Assembly: GCA_910585065.1 (NCBI GenBank)
Contig: CAJUCG010000002.1
Location: forward strand, 1-52,740
Reading direction: 5' to 3'
Source of the DNA: an uncultured Lachnospiraceae bacterium
GTDB taxonomy: Bacteria > Bacillota > Clostridia > Lachnospirales > Lachnospiraceae
Length of the DNA stretch: 52,740 bases
Of the stretch, positions 40,492 to 48,070 are shown piece by piece (the first letter of the stretch is position 1; every line of letters starts with the position of its first letter). The position numbers and the translations under genes were made by a program. The notes beneath the pieces are model-generated. The model saw only the letters and a program-made list of their open reading frames with translations. It did not search any database and had not been told where the DNA came from.

Positions 40492-41415
40492 TTAGAACTG
40501 ATCCATCCACTCATGTATCACCTTTGTTGCGGCTTCCTCTGCCACGCCGCTTTTCTCATCAAGTGATCCGTTAAAACTAACCCACAAAGAATACACTATA
40601 TTTTCCTCGATAATAAACCCCTGCATCTGACAGAGAATATCTGAGTAGTATTCCGAATCTGAAACCATCAATAATCCAGTCTTTCCATTTTTTGTAATAT
40701 ACTCTTCTCCGTGGATATCTTTTCTATCCTCAAATGGCATCTTGGTACTCCGAATCTCAGAACTCCAGTTCTCTGTAAAAACCTCAACTCTTGCTTGTAC
40801 CTGTATCTTCTCCCCCACTTTATAGGCATTGGCAAATTCCACCTTTGTCAGATTTCCTTCCGCATCCCCATATGCTGCCAGCTGCATATGCCAGTCTTTC
40901 CAATCCGGCAATTTTGTCTCCCTAATCCCTTCATAGCCGATATAATCGATCGCCTCTTGTTCCGTTGTAAGCTCTTCTGTTACCCAGCCGCGAGGGGTGT
41001 CGTCTAAAGGATAAATCCCATTTGCCGCCTCCTCTTTAAAAATATTTTCCACTTCCTGCACCTGTCCTGTTATCTTATCCACAGGAATTGGCGTTATCGG
41101 AAAATCCACCCAATACTTGGAGTAATCCGGCTGTGGATTGTTTGGATCGATATGTTTTTCCGTATGCCAGTTTAACTGGGTTGCCGCGAACACAACGCCT
41201 CCCCCTATCAGGCAGAGTGAGCAGGCAGCAGCTACCGCCCATTTCATTTTTCTGCTGATACTCTTTCTTATACTGTGCTGTTTCTCCTCTCCCATACCGG
41301 ACTTGATCTCCACCAAATCCTCCCCCAAAAGGTTCATTGCCATCAGGATCTCGCGCCCTCCCTGCTGCCTTTGCAGTTCATTCTTCCTTTCATTTCTTTC
41401 CATTTTATTCCTCAT
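40492..41415 (-). CDS. Membrane-bound anti-sigma-factor-like protein
   Basis: A 307-residue protein: a cytoplasmic N-terminal helix region (about 1-55), one membrane segment (WAVAAACSLCLIGGGVVFAA, about 59-78), and an extracellular domain of about 225 residues rich in aromatic and charged residues (YEGIRETKLPDWKDWHMQLAAYGDAEGNLTKVEFAN). This is the layout of DUF4179-like anti-sigma partners. It probably holds the ECF sigma factor encoded just upstream until an envelope signal is sensed. The frame is open to 41499, but AAGGAGGGATTTT sets the start at 41415, overlapping the sigma gene by 11 nt. Confidence 0.8.
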   Translation of the reverse strand: MRNKMERNERKNELQRQQGGREILMAMNLLGEDLVEIKSGMGEEKQHSIRKSISRKMKWAVAAACSLCLIGGGVVFAATQLNWHTEKHIDPNNPQPDYSKYWVDFPITPIPVDKITGQVQEVENIFKEEAANGIYPLDDTPRGWVTEELTTEQEAIDYIGYEGIRETKLPDWKDWHMQLAAYGDAEGNLTKVEFANAYKVGEKIQVQARVEVFTENWSSEIRSTKMPFEDRKDIHGEEYITKNGKTGLLMVSDSEYYSDILCQMQGFIIEENIVYSLWVSFNGSLDEKSGVAEEAATKVIHEWMDQF

Positions 41416-41953
41416 AAAATCCCTCCTTTTCCAGTTCCCTCCTAAGCCCCTTTCTGAGCCGGAACAAAATACTTTTAATTCTTCCCTGTCGACAGTCAAA
41501 AGTTTGTGCCAGCTCTTTTACTGTCTCACCATACCAGTAGCGTCTTACAAAAATTTCCCGCTGTTCTTTTGTCTGCCCCTTTAAAAAATCTGCGATCGCC
41601 CTCGCTAACTCCTGCTGTTGAATCCCGTCGGACAAATCCGGTGCAAGGTTTCCAAGTTCTTCGGATAATTCCACAAACACTGCATTTCGCTTGGCTGCCT
41701 GATTCCATTCGACACGATTTAGTGCCAGGTTCCTGCATATTTTTGCTGTATAGGCAAACAGGTACTCCGGGGATCTCGGCGGAATGCTTTCCCATACAGC
41801 AAGATATGTGTCGTTAATACATTCCGCAGCATCCGGAGGCGAAAGAATCCGCTCTGCCAACTGTCTTAACCGTCCCCCGTACTTTTTGCTAAGCTCATCA
41901 AGCCCCCGCTCGTCTCTGTCGAAAAGCAGTGAGATAATTTCTTCATCCTCCAT
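41405..41953 (-). CDS. ECF RNA polymerase sigma factor
   Basis: A 182-residue ECF sigma factor with region 2 at about 25-85 (ILSPPDAAECINDTYLAVWESIPP, FAYTAKICRNLALNR) and region 4 at about 120-175 (QTKEQREIFVRRYWYGETVKELAQTFDCRQGRIKSILFRLRKGLRRELE). It directs transcription from its own class of promoters and is coupled to the anti-sigma gene by an 11-nt overlap. AAAGGGGGATGAGCGG precedes the ATG. The upstream motif at 41968-41999 is nearly the same as one before the large sigma gene at the right edge, which suggests self-control or control by the other. Confidence 0.92.
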   Translation of the reverse strand: MEDEEIISLLFDRDERGLDELSKKYGGRLRQLAERILSPPDAAECINDTYLAVWESIPPRSPEYLFAYTAKICRNLALNRVEWNQAAKRNAVFVELSEELGNLAPDLSDGIQQQELARAIADFLKGQTKEQREIFVRRYWYGETVKELAQTFDCRQGRIKSILFRLRKGLRRELEKEGFYEE

Positions 41954-41967
41954 CCGCTCATCCCCCT

Positions 41968-41999
41968 TTCACTTATATAAACAGGAAATCATAAAGGTT
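41968..41999 (-). promoter_or_regulatory. Candidate ECF promoter, copy A
   Basis: On the minus strand the stretch reads AACCTTT, four bases, TTTCCTGT, then TATATAAGTGAA. Against copy B at 52680-52713 it aligns with 28 of 32 identical bases and one 2-bp gap. It ends 15 nt before the sigma gene, so the start of transcription must lie within or just after it. Confidence 0.6.
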
Positions 42000-42011
42000 G
42001 GTTGCACATAA

Positions 42012-42063
42012 AAAGAAAAACTGCCACGATCGGTTATCTCAACCATATCCGCGACAGTTTTCC
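42012..42063 (-). terminator. Terminator of the 42120 lipoprotein gene
   Basis: On the minus strand AAAACTG starts a long imperfect stem that closes with CAGTTTT about 40 nt later and runs into TTTTTCTTTTT. It lies about 55 nt after the lipoprotein stop. Confidence 0.75.
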
Positions 42064-42119
42064 CTATTGCATTTTAAATCAGCCAAATATTCTTGTCTCT
42101 TTTGATATATCCGCGTCAG

Positions 42120-43289
42120 TTAAAATCCCCCAGAATATCCTTCCCTGTAATATTCAAGCGGGGATTGGTAAACCGGATACTGTGCAAGTTCCTCCCGGAA
42201 AAACGGCTGATAATTCCCATCCCCCACAAAGAGATCATGTTCCCCCCTCTCTCCTTCCCACTGCCCCTGCCCCATTAAGCGGATATCAGGAAAACCCTCT
42301 GCGGCAAGAACAAAACCATCCTCCCCCTCAGAAAGAATTGGCACCTGCAGATAGTGATTGCGCCGCACCATCCCCCCGTAAAGTTCATCCAGGATTACAC
42401 CATCCTCCACATAATTTACAATCATCCTGCCATCAGCAAAATAATAGATTTCCTCCACATTTCCACATTCTTTAACTGCGTCCAAAATCTCAGAACCATT
42501 CTCATACTGGCAGAATTCCTCCTCTGTCACCAAACTGCCGCTGTACTCATGAAATCCATTTTCATCATAATAGTAATAATAATTTCTCCAGCAAGAGCCA
42601 GCATCGCCCCCCGCCTCCAAGGAAAAAGCATTATCCCCGGAGCAGTCCGCAGCAAATTTCCCATCCCCTAAATAGCTTGCCATTTGTAGCGCGGAGGGTT
42701 TTGCCATATTCCCCTCCACTTCATACATGAAATCCCCTTTTGCATATGCCCCCTCAATAGTGTATAAATAAAAGGTTTTTCCCGACAATTCAAGAATATT
42801 CTGTGTCCGGTAAGTATTTGCCTCCAATAATTTCTGCACTGTGCCGTCCGCAGCGGCAAACCACAATTCTGTCCCTTTACCGGAAACCAGATCACAGGCA
42901 TACACAAATGCTTCTTTTCCTCCGTCACCATCAAAATCACGGTATATCATCCAGCACGCCACTCTGTCGGATGCATCCAATATCCGCTTTGCCACAGCCT
43001 GCTCTTTTCCGTCAAAACCGTTTAAAATCAGGCTGCCCTCCCCCGTCCGCTCATATCCTTCTTTCATCTCCTTCAACTGGGTCATACCGCTCTCACCAAT
43101 TTTTTCCAAAGCGATATACGGCGCGATATTTTCAAGTCCCACCATCTCCTGCTCTTTCTGAACAATCTCTGTTTTATCCTTTTCCATATCGCTGCCCTGC
43201 TCTTTTTTCCCGCAGGAACTAAACAAAAGCGCGCCGGTCAATAGTATGCCTGCCGCCATAAGCACCGGATATTTTTTTCCTTTCTCCAT
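42120..43289 (-). CDS. Lipoprotein of unknown function
   Basis: A 389-residue lipoprotein (lipobox LLFSSC, Cys about 26). After a charged linker the exported part contains one FG-GAP/VCBS-like calcium-binding pattern (DFDGDGGKEAFVYA, about 117-130) and otherwise mixed beta-rich sequence with many aromatics (NYYYYYDENG). No enzyme motif recognised. AAGGAGGGAGATCT precedes the ATG. It has its own promoter (43367-43395) and terminator and so forms a single-gene unit. It may sense or bind at the cell surface. Confidence 0.7.
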   Translation of the reverse strand: MEKGKKYPVLMAAGILLTGALLFSSCGKKEQGSDMEKDKTEIVQKEQEMVGLENIAPYIALEKIGESGMTQLKEMKEGYERTGEGSLILNGFDGKEQAVAKRILDASDRVACWMIYRDFDGDGGKEAFVYACDLVSGKGTELWFAAADGTVQKLLEANTYRTQNILELSGKTFYLYTIEGAYAKGDFMYEVEGNMAKPSALQMASYLGDGKFAADCSGDNAFSLEAGGDAGSCWRNYYYYYDENGFHEYSGSLVTEEEFCQYENGSEILDAVKECGNVEEIYYFADGRMIVNYVEDGVILDELYGGMVRRNHYLQVPILSEGEDGFVLAAEGFPDIRLMGQGQWEGERGEHDLFVGDGNYQPFFREELAQYPVYQSPLEYYREGYSGGF

Positions 43290-43321
43290 AGATCTCCCTC
43301 CTTATCAATATACTTTTTCTA

Positions 43322-43349
43322 TTCCTACGGATAAATTTATCTGTAGGAA
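43322..43349. promoter_or_regulatory. 28-bp near-perfect palindrome in the lipoprotein leader
   Basis: TTCCTAC and GTAGGAA form the ends; the centre is GATAAATTTATC, and only one base pair (G-T) departs from perfect symmetry. It lies about 10-40 nt after the predicted start of transcription, where a repressor dimer would block the gene. An RNA hairpin is the other possibility. Confidence 0.6.
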
Positions 43350-43366
43350 ATATATCTCTATGATTA

Positions 43367-43395
43367 ACAATAATCCCTGTTGTTCTATTTGTCAA
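43367..43395 (-). promoter_or_regulatory. Promoter of the lipoprotein gene
   Basis: On the minus strand TTGACA (43390-43395), a 17-nt spacer and TATTGT (43367-43372). Confidence 0.7.
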
Positions 43396-43481
43396 ATGAA
43401 GATAGTGTTACATTTTATTACAGTTAGCAATAAATTCGTAATAATAATATTACAGACTTATCTAATATGTCAGTTTGCTTT

Positions 43482-46400
43482 TTATGAGATTACCTCAAGA
43501 AAACTTCCCCTTTCTCCGACTTTAACGCGAATCTGCTGCGGGATGCTCTCCCTTAATCTCTCTACATGGGAAATTATTCCAACCATCTTTCCCTCAGTAA
43601 GTCCGCCCAAAACCGAGAGTGCCCGGTCAAGCATATCATGATCAAGTGAACCAAATCCCTCATCAATAAACAGCGCGTCCAAAACTTTTCCGCCCGCATG
43701 GTTCTGAACCACATCGGAGAGTCCAAGTGCCAGTGCTAACGAGGCAAAAAACGACTCTCCGCCGGAGAGGGAGGCGGATGGACGACATTTTCCGGTCGTC
43801 ATATCTAAGACCGAGATCTCAAGCCCCGCCTTTGCGTTCTCCCTGCCTGCATTCCTCTCATGCACCAGCTCATACCGCCCGCCGCTCATCGTATCCAGTC
43901 TCCGATTTGCCATCTCCAAAATCTCGCAAAAAACATATCCCATCACATAGCGGTCGAAACTAAGCCTTCCGCCCGCAGAATTTCTTGTGCCTCCCGCCAG
44001 TCCTGCCAGAAAGTCAAGCCTCTCCCACGCGGACTGTGTGCTGGTCAATATCCCGCTTGCCTCCCCGACAATGCGCATGGTTTCCCTGTGGTTTTCTGTC
44101 TGTCTTTTGCATATTTCCAATCTCTTTAATACGCTATCCTGCTCCTCTTCCAGTCTCTCTATTTCCGCCCTTAATTCTTCCAGATCCGCCCGTTTTCTCG
44201 CACCAACCTCCCCCCTCAATTTTTTTACATATTCTTCCGTGTGATTCCATGTATTTTTATAATCCGCAATCTCCTTCTGCTTTCTTTTAAGCCAGTCCTC
44301 CACTGCCCGCTCCGTTTCTCCCGCCAGAAATAGTGCCCCTCGCGCGCCCTCCCAGCTTTCAAATCCACATTCAGTTAGTACTTGGCTTAGCATTTTTTCT
44401 GAATTATCGCATTCCTCTTTTAAGCCTGGCAAATCATTCTGACCACTCTTTAGCGCGCCCGCTATCTCCTTACATTTTCCCTCAAGTCCCTGGTAATCCT
44501 CCTCCGCTTTCTTTATCTTTTCCTGCAAGTTCTTCCTTTTCATCTCCAAAGCCTCTTTTGCTTCTTTCGCCGTATTCTTATCCGGGTAACCGTCTAAATT
44601 CCTCTTTAATTCTTCTATCGCAGCTTCCAGCCTCGTTAATTCCCCGCGATGCGCCTGTTCTCTCTCTTTGCAGCGTTCAAGCTCCTCTCTGCACCCGCAA
44701 AGCACATCCTTCTTCTCCTGTAATTCCCCTTTCCATCTCTCCTCTTCCTCCCTCTGTCTTAATACCTCTTCGTATTTTTCTTTCCGCTCTTTTTCCTTTG
44801 TCCTGCATTCTGCGATACACCGTGCAAGGTATTCCGTAATTTGTATATCAGAATTATCTTTTATTTCTAAATTTTTCCAATTTTCACTCCCCTGACCTAT
44901 ATCAAATTCTTCTAAAGTAATCTCGTGAAACTCCCGAAGTCTATCCTTTACTTTCTCCTTTAACCCGGAAAGTTCCGCCTCTAATTTTACAAGATTTTTT
45001 GCCCCTTCCTCCCGCGCTCGATCCTTTCTCTCAAAATCTGCCTTCGCCCTATCCACATCCTCCTGGCGAAAAATTTCCCCACCAAATTCTTTAAATGCAT
45101 GGTGGGAATTCGCATGAATTACCGTTTGGCAGACCGGGCAGACCGCCTCCCCCGCCTCCTGTAATTTTTTTTCTAAATTCTTCGCCATCTCCCCCGCCTG
45201 TCCATTGATAAATGCCTGGTAGATCTCGTGATATCTCCGGTTTTCCTCCCCCGCCTCCCTATTTAAAATAATCTGTCCTTCCTCCTCCTTTTTTAGCTGT
45301 GCCTCCTTCACCCTCGTTTTTTCCAGCCACTCTCCTACGCCATCCTTCCCGGTCAGCTTCTCAACACTCTGCACCGCCCGCTCAAACTTTATCTTACACC
45401 GCTCCACACTCGCCCCAATTCCCGATAACGCGCTGATTTTTCTCTCCAGTTCCTCTATCTCCCCCAATATTTTCTTCTCCTGCTCTGCCAGCCCTTGCCT
45501 TGTTTTTACATATATTTCCATCTGATCTTTTTCCCTGCGCAAAGCATCTATTTTTTCCCTCAAATCTTCATATTTCGGAATTGCCTTTTCTATCTCCGCG
45601 ATTGCAACCCCCAGTCTTGCTATCTCTGGCTCGCCCCCCTCCTTTAGATGAAAAGCTGTATTCTCCGCCACAGTCTTTTCTGCTTGAAGCTGCGCCAGTC
45701 TCATCTGTAATTTTTGTATTCTTTCCACCGCTGTGCGGTATCGATTCCCCGCATTTCTCCACTGCTCCCTCTTTGGCCACACCTTATAAAATGCTTTGTC
45801 TACCCTGTCCGCTTCCTGTTCTAAGCGCGATATCTCCTCCCGCTTTGCCCTAAGAATTTCCACCTCTTTTTCCCCTGCCGCAAGCTCGTCCAGTTTTTTA
45901 TTCTGCTCCTGTGCCCTGCCAAACTCTGTATTTTGCTTTTTTTGCCACTCTTTTATCCGCACAAATTTCTCTTCCAACTCCGCCTTTAATTTCTCGTCTT
46001 TTTGTGCTAGATCTTTTAGCACCTCTTTTAATTTTCTAAGCGTCCCTTCCTCCCCGCAAGCTCCAATCGCATAAATCTCCTCTTCCTCTCCGGTGATTTC
46101 TTCTGGCAGCAAAAATCTCTCCATCGCATCCTTTGCTCTCCCGATTTCTTTTTCCCTGCACTCTTTCAAATTCTTTCTCGCCCGCTCGAACAGATCTTGA
46201 AAATACACATATGCTGAATTATCAAATAATTCTCCCAGTATCTTATTTTTCTCCTCGCTGTCCGCATCCAGAAAACGCTTAAATTCACCCTGTGCGAGCA
46301 TTACAATCTTGCGAAACTGCTCTGCATTCATCCCTAAAAGTTCTGTGATCCGTTCTGTCACTGCGTCCGATTTTTCCTGTACCCATCGATCTGGCTCCCA

Positions 46401-46757
46401 GAGTTTTGCGGCGGGCGTGGTCTTTTCATACTCCCCGCTATCCCTTTTTTTCTTAAAATGAAGTGTCCGCTCCACTGTATAGGATTTTCCCATATGTTCA
46501 AATTCCAATCGAATCACGGTATCCTGCGATTTATCCACATAATCGCAGTGCATCATGTCAAACGTCCGGTTTTTCTTTTCTCCCTTTCCGCTCGCCACCC
46601 CGTACAGCGCGAACATAATCCCGTCAAATATTGTGGTTTTCCCCGCTCCCGTATCCCCTGTAATCAAATAAAGACTCTGATTTAATTTGCGAAAATCTAC
46701 AGTGGTTGGCTTGGCATAAGGACCAAATGCTGTCATTTCAAGCGCGATCGGCTTCAT
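43482..46757 (-). CDS. sbcC: SbcC, ATPase subunit of the SbcCD nuclease
   Basis: A 1091-residue SMC/Rad50-type ATPase: Walker A GDTGAGKTT (about 34-42), Q-loop MLAQGEFKRFLDA, long coiled coils around a zinc hook CPVC (about 537), signature LSGGESFFASLALALGLSD and Walker B ALFIDEGFGSLD near the C-terminus. With SbcD it opens hairpins and cuts DNA ends, guarding against palindromes and blocked ends. The size is normal. Its start overlaps sbcD by 20 nt behind AAAGGGGGG. No clear hairpin terminator follows before 43395. Confidence 0.96.
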   Translation of the reverse strand: MKPIALEMTAFGPYAKPTTVDFRKLNQSLYLITGDTGAGKTTIFDGIMFALYGVASGKGEKKNRTFDMMHCDYVDKSQDTVIRLEFEHMGKSYTVERTLHFKKKRDSGEYEKTTPAAKLWEPDRWVQEKSDAVTERITELLGMNAEQFRKIVMLAQGEFKRFLDADSEEKNKILGELFDNSAYVYFQDLFERARKNLKECREKEIGRAKDAMERFLLPEEITGEEEEIYAIGACGEEGTLRKLKEVLKDLAQKDEKLKAELEEKFVRIKEWQKKQNTEFGRAQEQNKKLDELAAGEKEVEILRAKREEISRLEQEADRVDKAFYKVWPKREQWRNAGNRYRTAVERIQKLQMRLAQLQAEKTVAENTAFHLKEGGEPEIARLGVAIAEIEKAIPKYEDLREKIDALRREKDQMEIYVKTRQGLAEQEKKILGEIEELERKISALSGIGASVERCKIKFERAVQSVEKLTGKDGVGEWLEKTRVKEAQLKKEEEGQIILNREAGEENRRYHEIYQAFINGQAGEMAKNLEKKLQEAGEAVCPVCQTVIHANSHHAFKEFGGEIFRQEDVDRAKADFERKDRAREEGAKNLVKLEAELSGLKEKVKDRLREFHEITLEEFDIGQGSENWKNLEIKDNSDIQITEYLARCIAECRTKEKERKEKYEEVLRQREEEERWKGELQEKKDVLCGCREELERCKEREQAHRGELTRLEAAIEELKRNLDGYPDKNTAKEAKEALEMKRKNLQEKIKKAEEDYQGLEGKCKEIAGALKSGQNDLPGLKEECDNSEKMLSQVLTECGFESWEGARGALFLAGETERAVEDWLKRKQKEIADYKNTWNHTEEYVKKLRGEVGARKRADLEELRAEIERLEEEQDSVLKRLEICKRQTENHRETMRIVGEASGILTSTQSAWERLDFLAGLAGGTRNSAGGRLSFDRYVMGYVFCEILEMANRRLDTMSGGRYELVHERNAGRENAKAGLEISVLDMTTGKCRPSASLSGGESFFASLALALGLSDVVQNHAGGKVLDALFIDEGFGSLDHDMLDRALSVLGGLTEGKMVGIISHVERLRESIPQQIRVKVGERGSFLEVIS

Positions 46758-48012
46758 CTTCCATCCCCCCTTTAACTTCCTCCTGTTTCAAAATAAAATC
46801 AAGCAGTTTCTTTGCGTCATTTTCTAGCGATTCTTCCCGATCCTCCAAAAGATTTGCACTGCGCACCCTGTCCGCTGCGAAATGAAATAATTTTAAATCC
46901 CTCTCTCCAGGCTCTGCCCGATCCCTTCTCTCTGTGTACAATTCAGCAAAATACTCTTCGATGGATTTTTCCTTTATGCCATAATTTCTTGTATCTGCCG
47001 AAAAAGAGTCCTGAAATTCCGAGACCAGTTCCATCACAAGACTGCCGCGCCCAGAAAACACGCTGCGAAGCATCTCTGCGATCTCTGGCGTGATCCGCTG
47101 ATCATTTATCACAATCTTTAAATATTCCCCGCGCGCACCATTCTCTTGTATCTGTCTCCTTATTTCCTCAAAACTTCCCCTTATTTCTCTCATCGGATGA
47201 AGAGGAGGGATCTCTACTGTTTCCACTTTAATCTCCTCCCCCTTCTCCCCCACCTCCACCAGCAAAAATCCTTTTGCTGGCTGTTTTATTTCATCAAAAT
47301 GATAGCAGAGAGGGGAACCTGCATAGCGCACCTGCCTGCGCCCCACATGGTAGGAAGAATGGATATGTCCGAGTGCCACATAATCAAACCCGTCAAAAAC
47401 TTTGTAATCCACCTGCCCAACGCCCCCCACCATCGACTCCGATCCGCCCCTTTCTACTTCCCTGCCATCCGCTGTCACATTCTGATGCGCAACTAATACG
47501 TTCCTGCGCGAGAAATCAATTTTCTGCCGCTCTAACAGCCCCTTTACTGCCATCCCGTAATCGCAGAGGGAAGAATCTTCAAGTACCTGTGCCGCCAGCG
47601 CGGGAAAAAGATAGGGAAGCAGCCAGAATGTCACTTCCCCGCAGTCTTTTTCCGGAATGGTCACATGAGAAATTTCCCCGTTTAAAACCCCCGCTATATA
47701 AATATTTTGCTTTGCTAAAATCTCTCCTGCAAAAGATAATTTTTGTCCAGAATCATGATTTCCTGCAGCCACCATCACTGGAATTTTCATCTTTTCCAGA
47801 CAGGTTAAAAATCGGTCAAACAGCCGCACCGCCTCCCCGGACGGCGCGCTTCTGTCATAGACATCCCCGGCAATCACTACCGCATCCGGCTGTAATTCCT
47901 CCGCTTTTTTAAGAAATTGATCCACAAAATACTCCTGATCCTTATTGTCAATCAGGGATACCCCATGCAAAGATTTTCCCAAATGTAAGTCTGCTAGATG
48001 TAAAAATCTCAT
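46738..48012 (-). CDS. sbcD: SbcD, nuclease subunit of the SbcCD nuclease
   Basis: A 424-residue Mre11-type metallo-nuclease with all phosphoesterase motifs: FLHLADLHLGK, VVIAGDVYDRSAPS, AAGNHDSG, NVLVAHQNV and ALGHIHSSYHVG. It forms the SbcCD complex with the overlapping downstream gene. AAGGGGGGAGAAAG precedes the ATG. It begins 58 nt after the GH31 stop and could be read with it. Confidence 0.96.
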   Translation of the reverse strand: MRFLHLADLHLGKSLHGVSLIDNKDQEYFVDQFLKKAEELQPDAVVIAGDVYDRSAPSGEAVRLFDRFLTCLEKMKIPVMVAAGNHDSGQKLSFAGEILAKQNIYIAGVLNGEISHVTIPEKDCGEVTFWLLPYLFPALAAQVLEDSSLCDYGMAVKGLLERQKIDFSRRNVLVAHQNVTADGREVERGGSESMVGGVGQVDYKVFDGFDYVALGHIHSSYHVGRRQVRYAGSPLCYHFDEIKQPAKGFLLVEVGEKGEEIKVETVEIPPLHPMREIRGSFEEIRRQIQENGARGEYLKIVINDQRITPEIAEMLRSVFSGRGSLVMELVSEFQDSFSADTRNYGIKEKSIEEYFAELYTERRDRAEPGERDLKLFHFAADRVRSANLLEDREESLENDAKKLLDFILKQEEVKGGMEDEADRA

Positions 48013-48070
48013 CTTATCTTTCTCCCCCCTTCTTAAAATCGCTTTTTACCACAAATTCTATAAAAATCTC

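Noticed and set aside
44333..44839. A 168-codon plus-strand frame inside sbcC
   Set aside because: Shadow of a long coiled-coil gene; Ser/Pro/Leu-rich composition typical of the antisense of Glu/Lys-rich codons, with no ribosome site.
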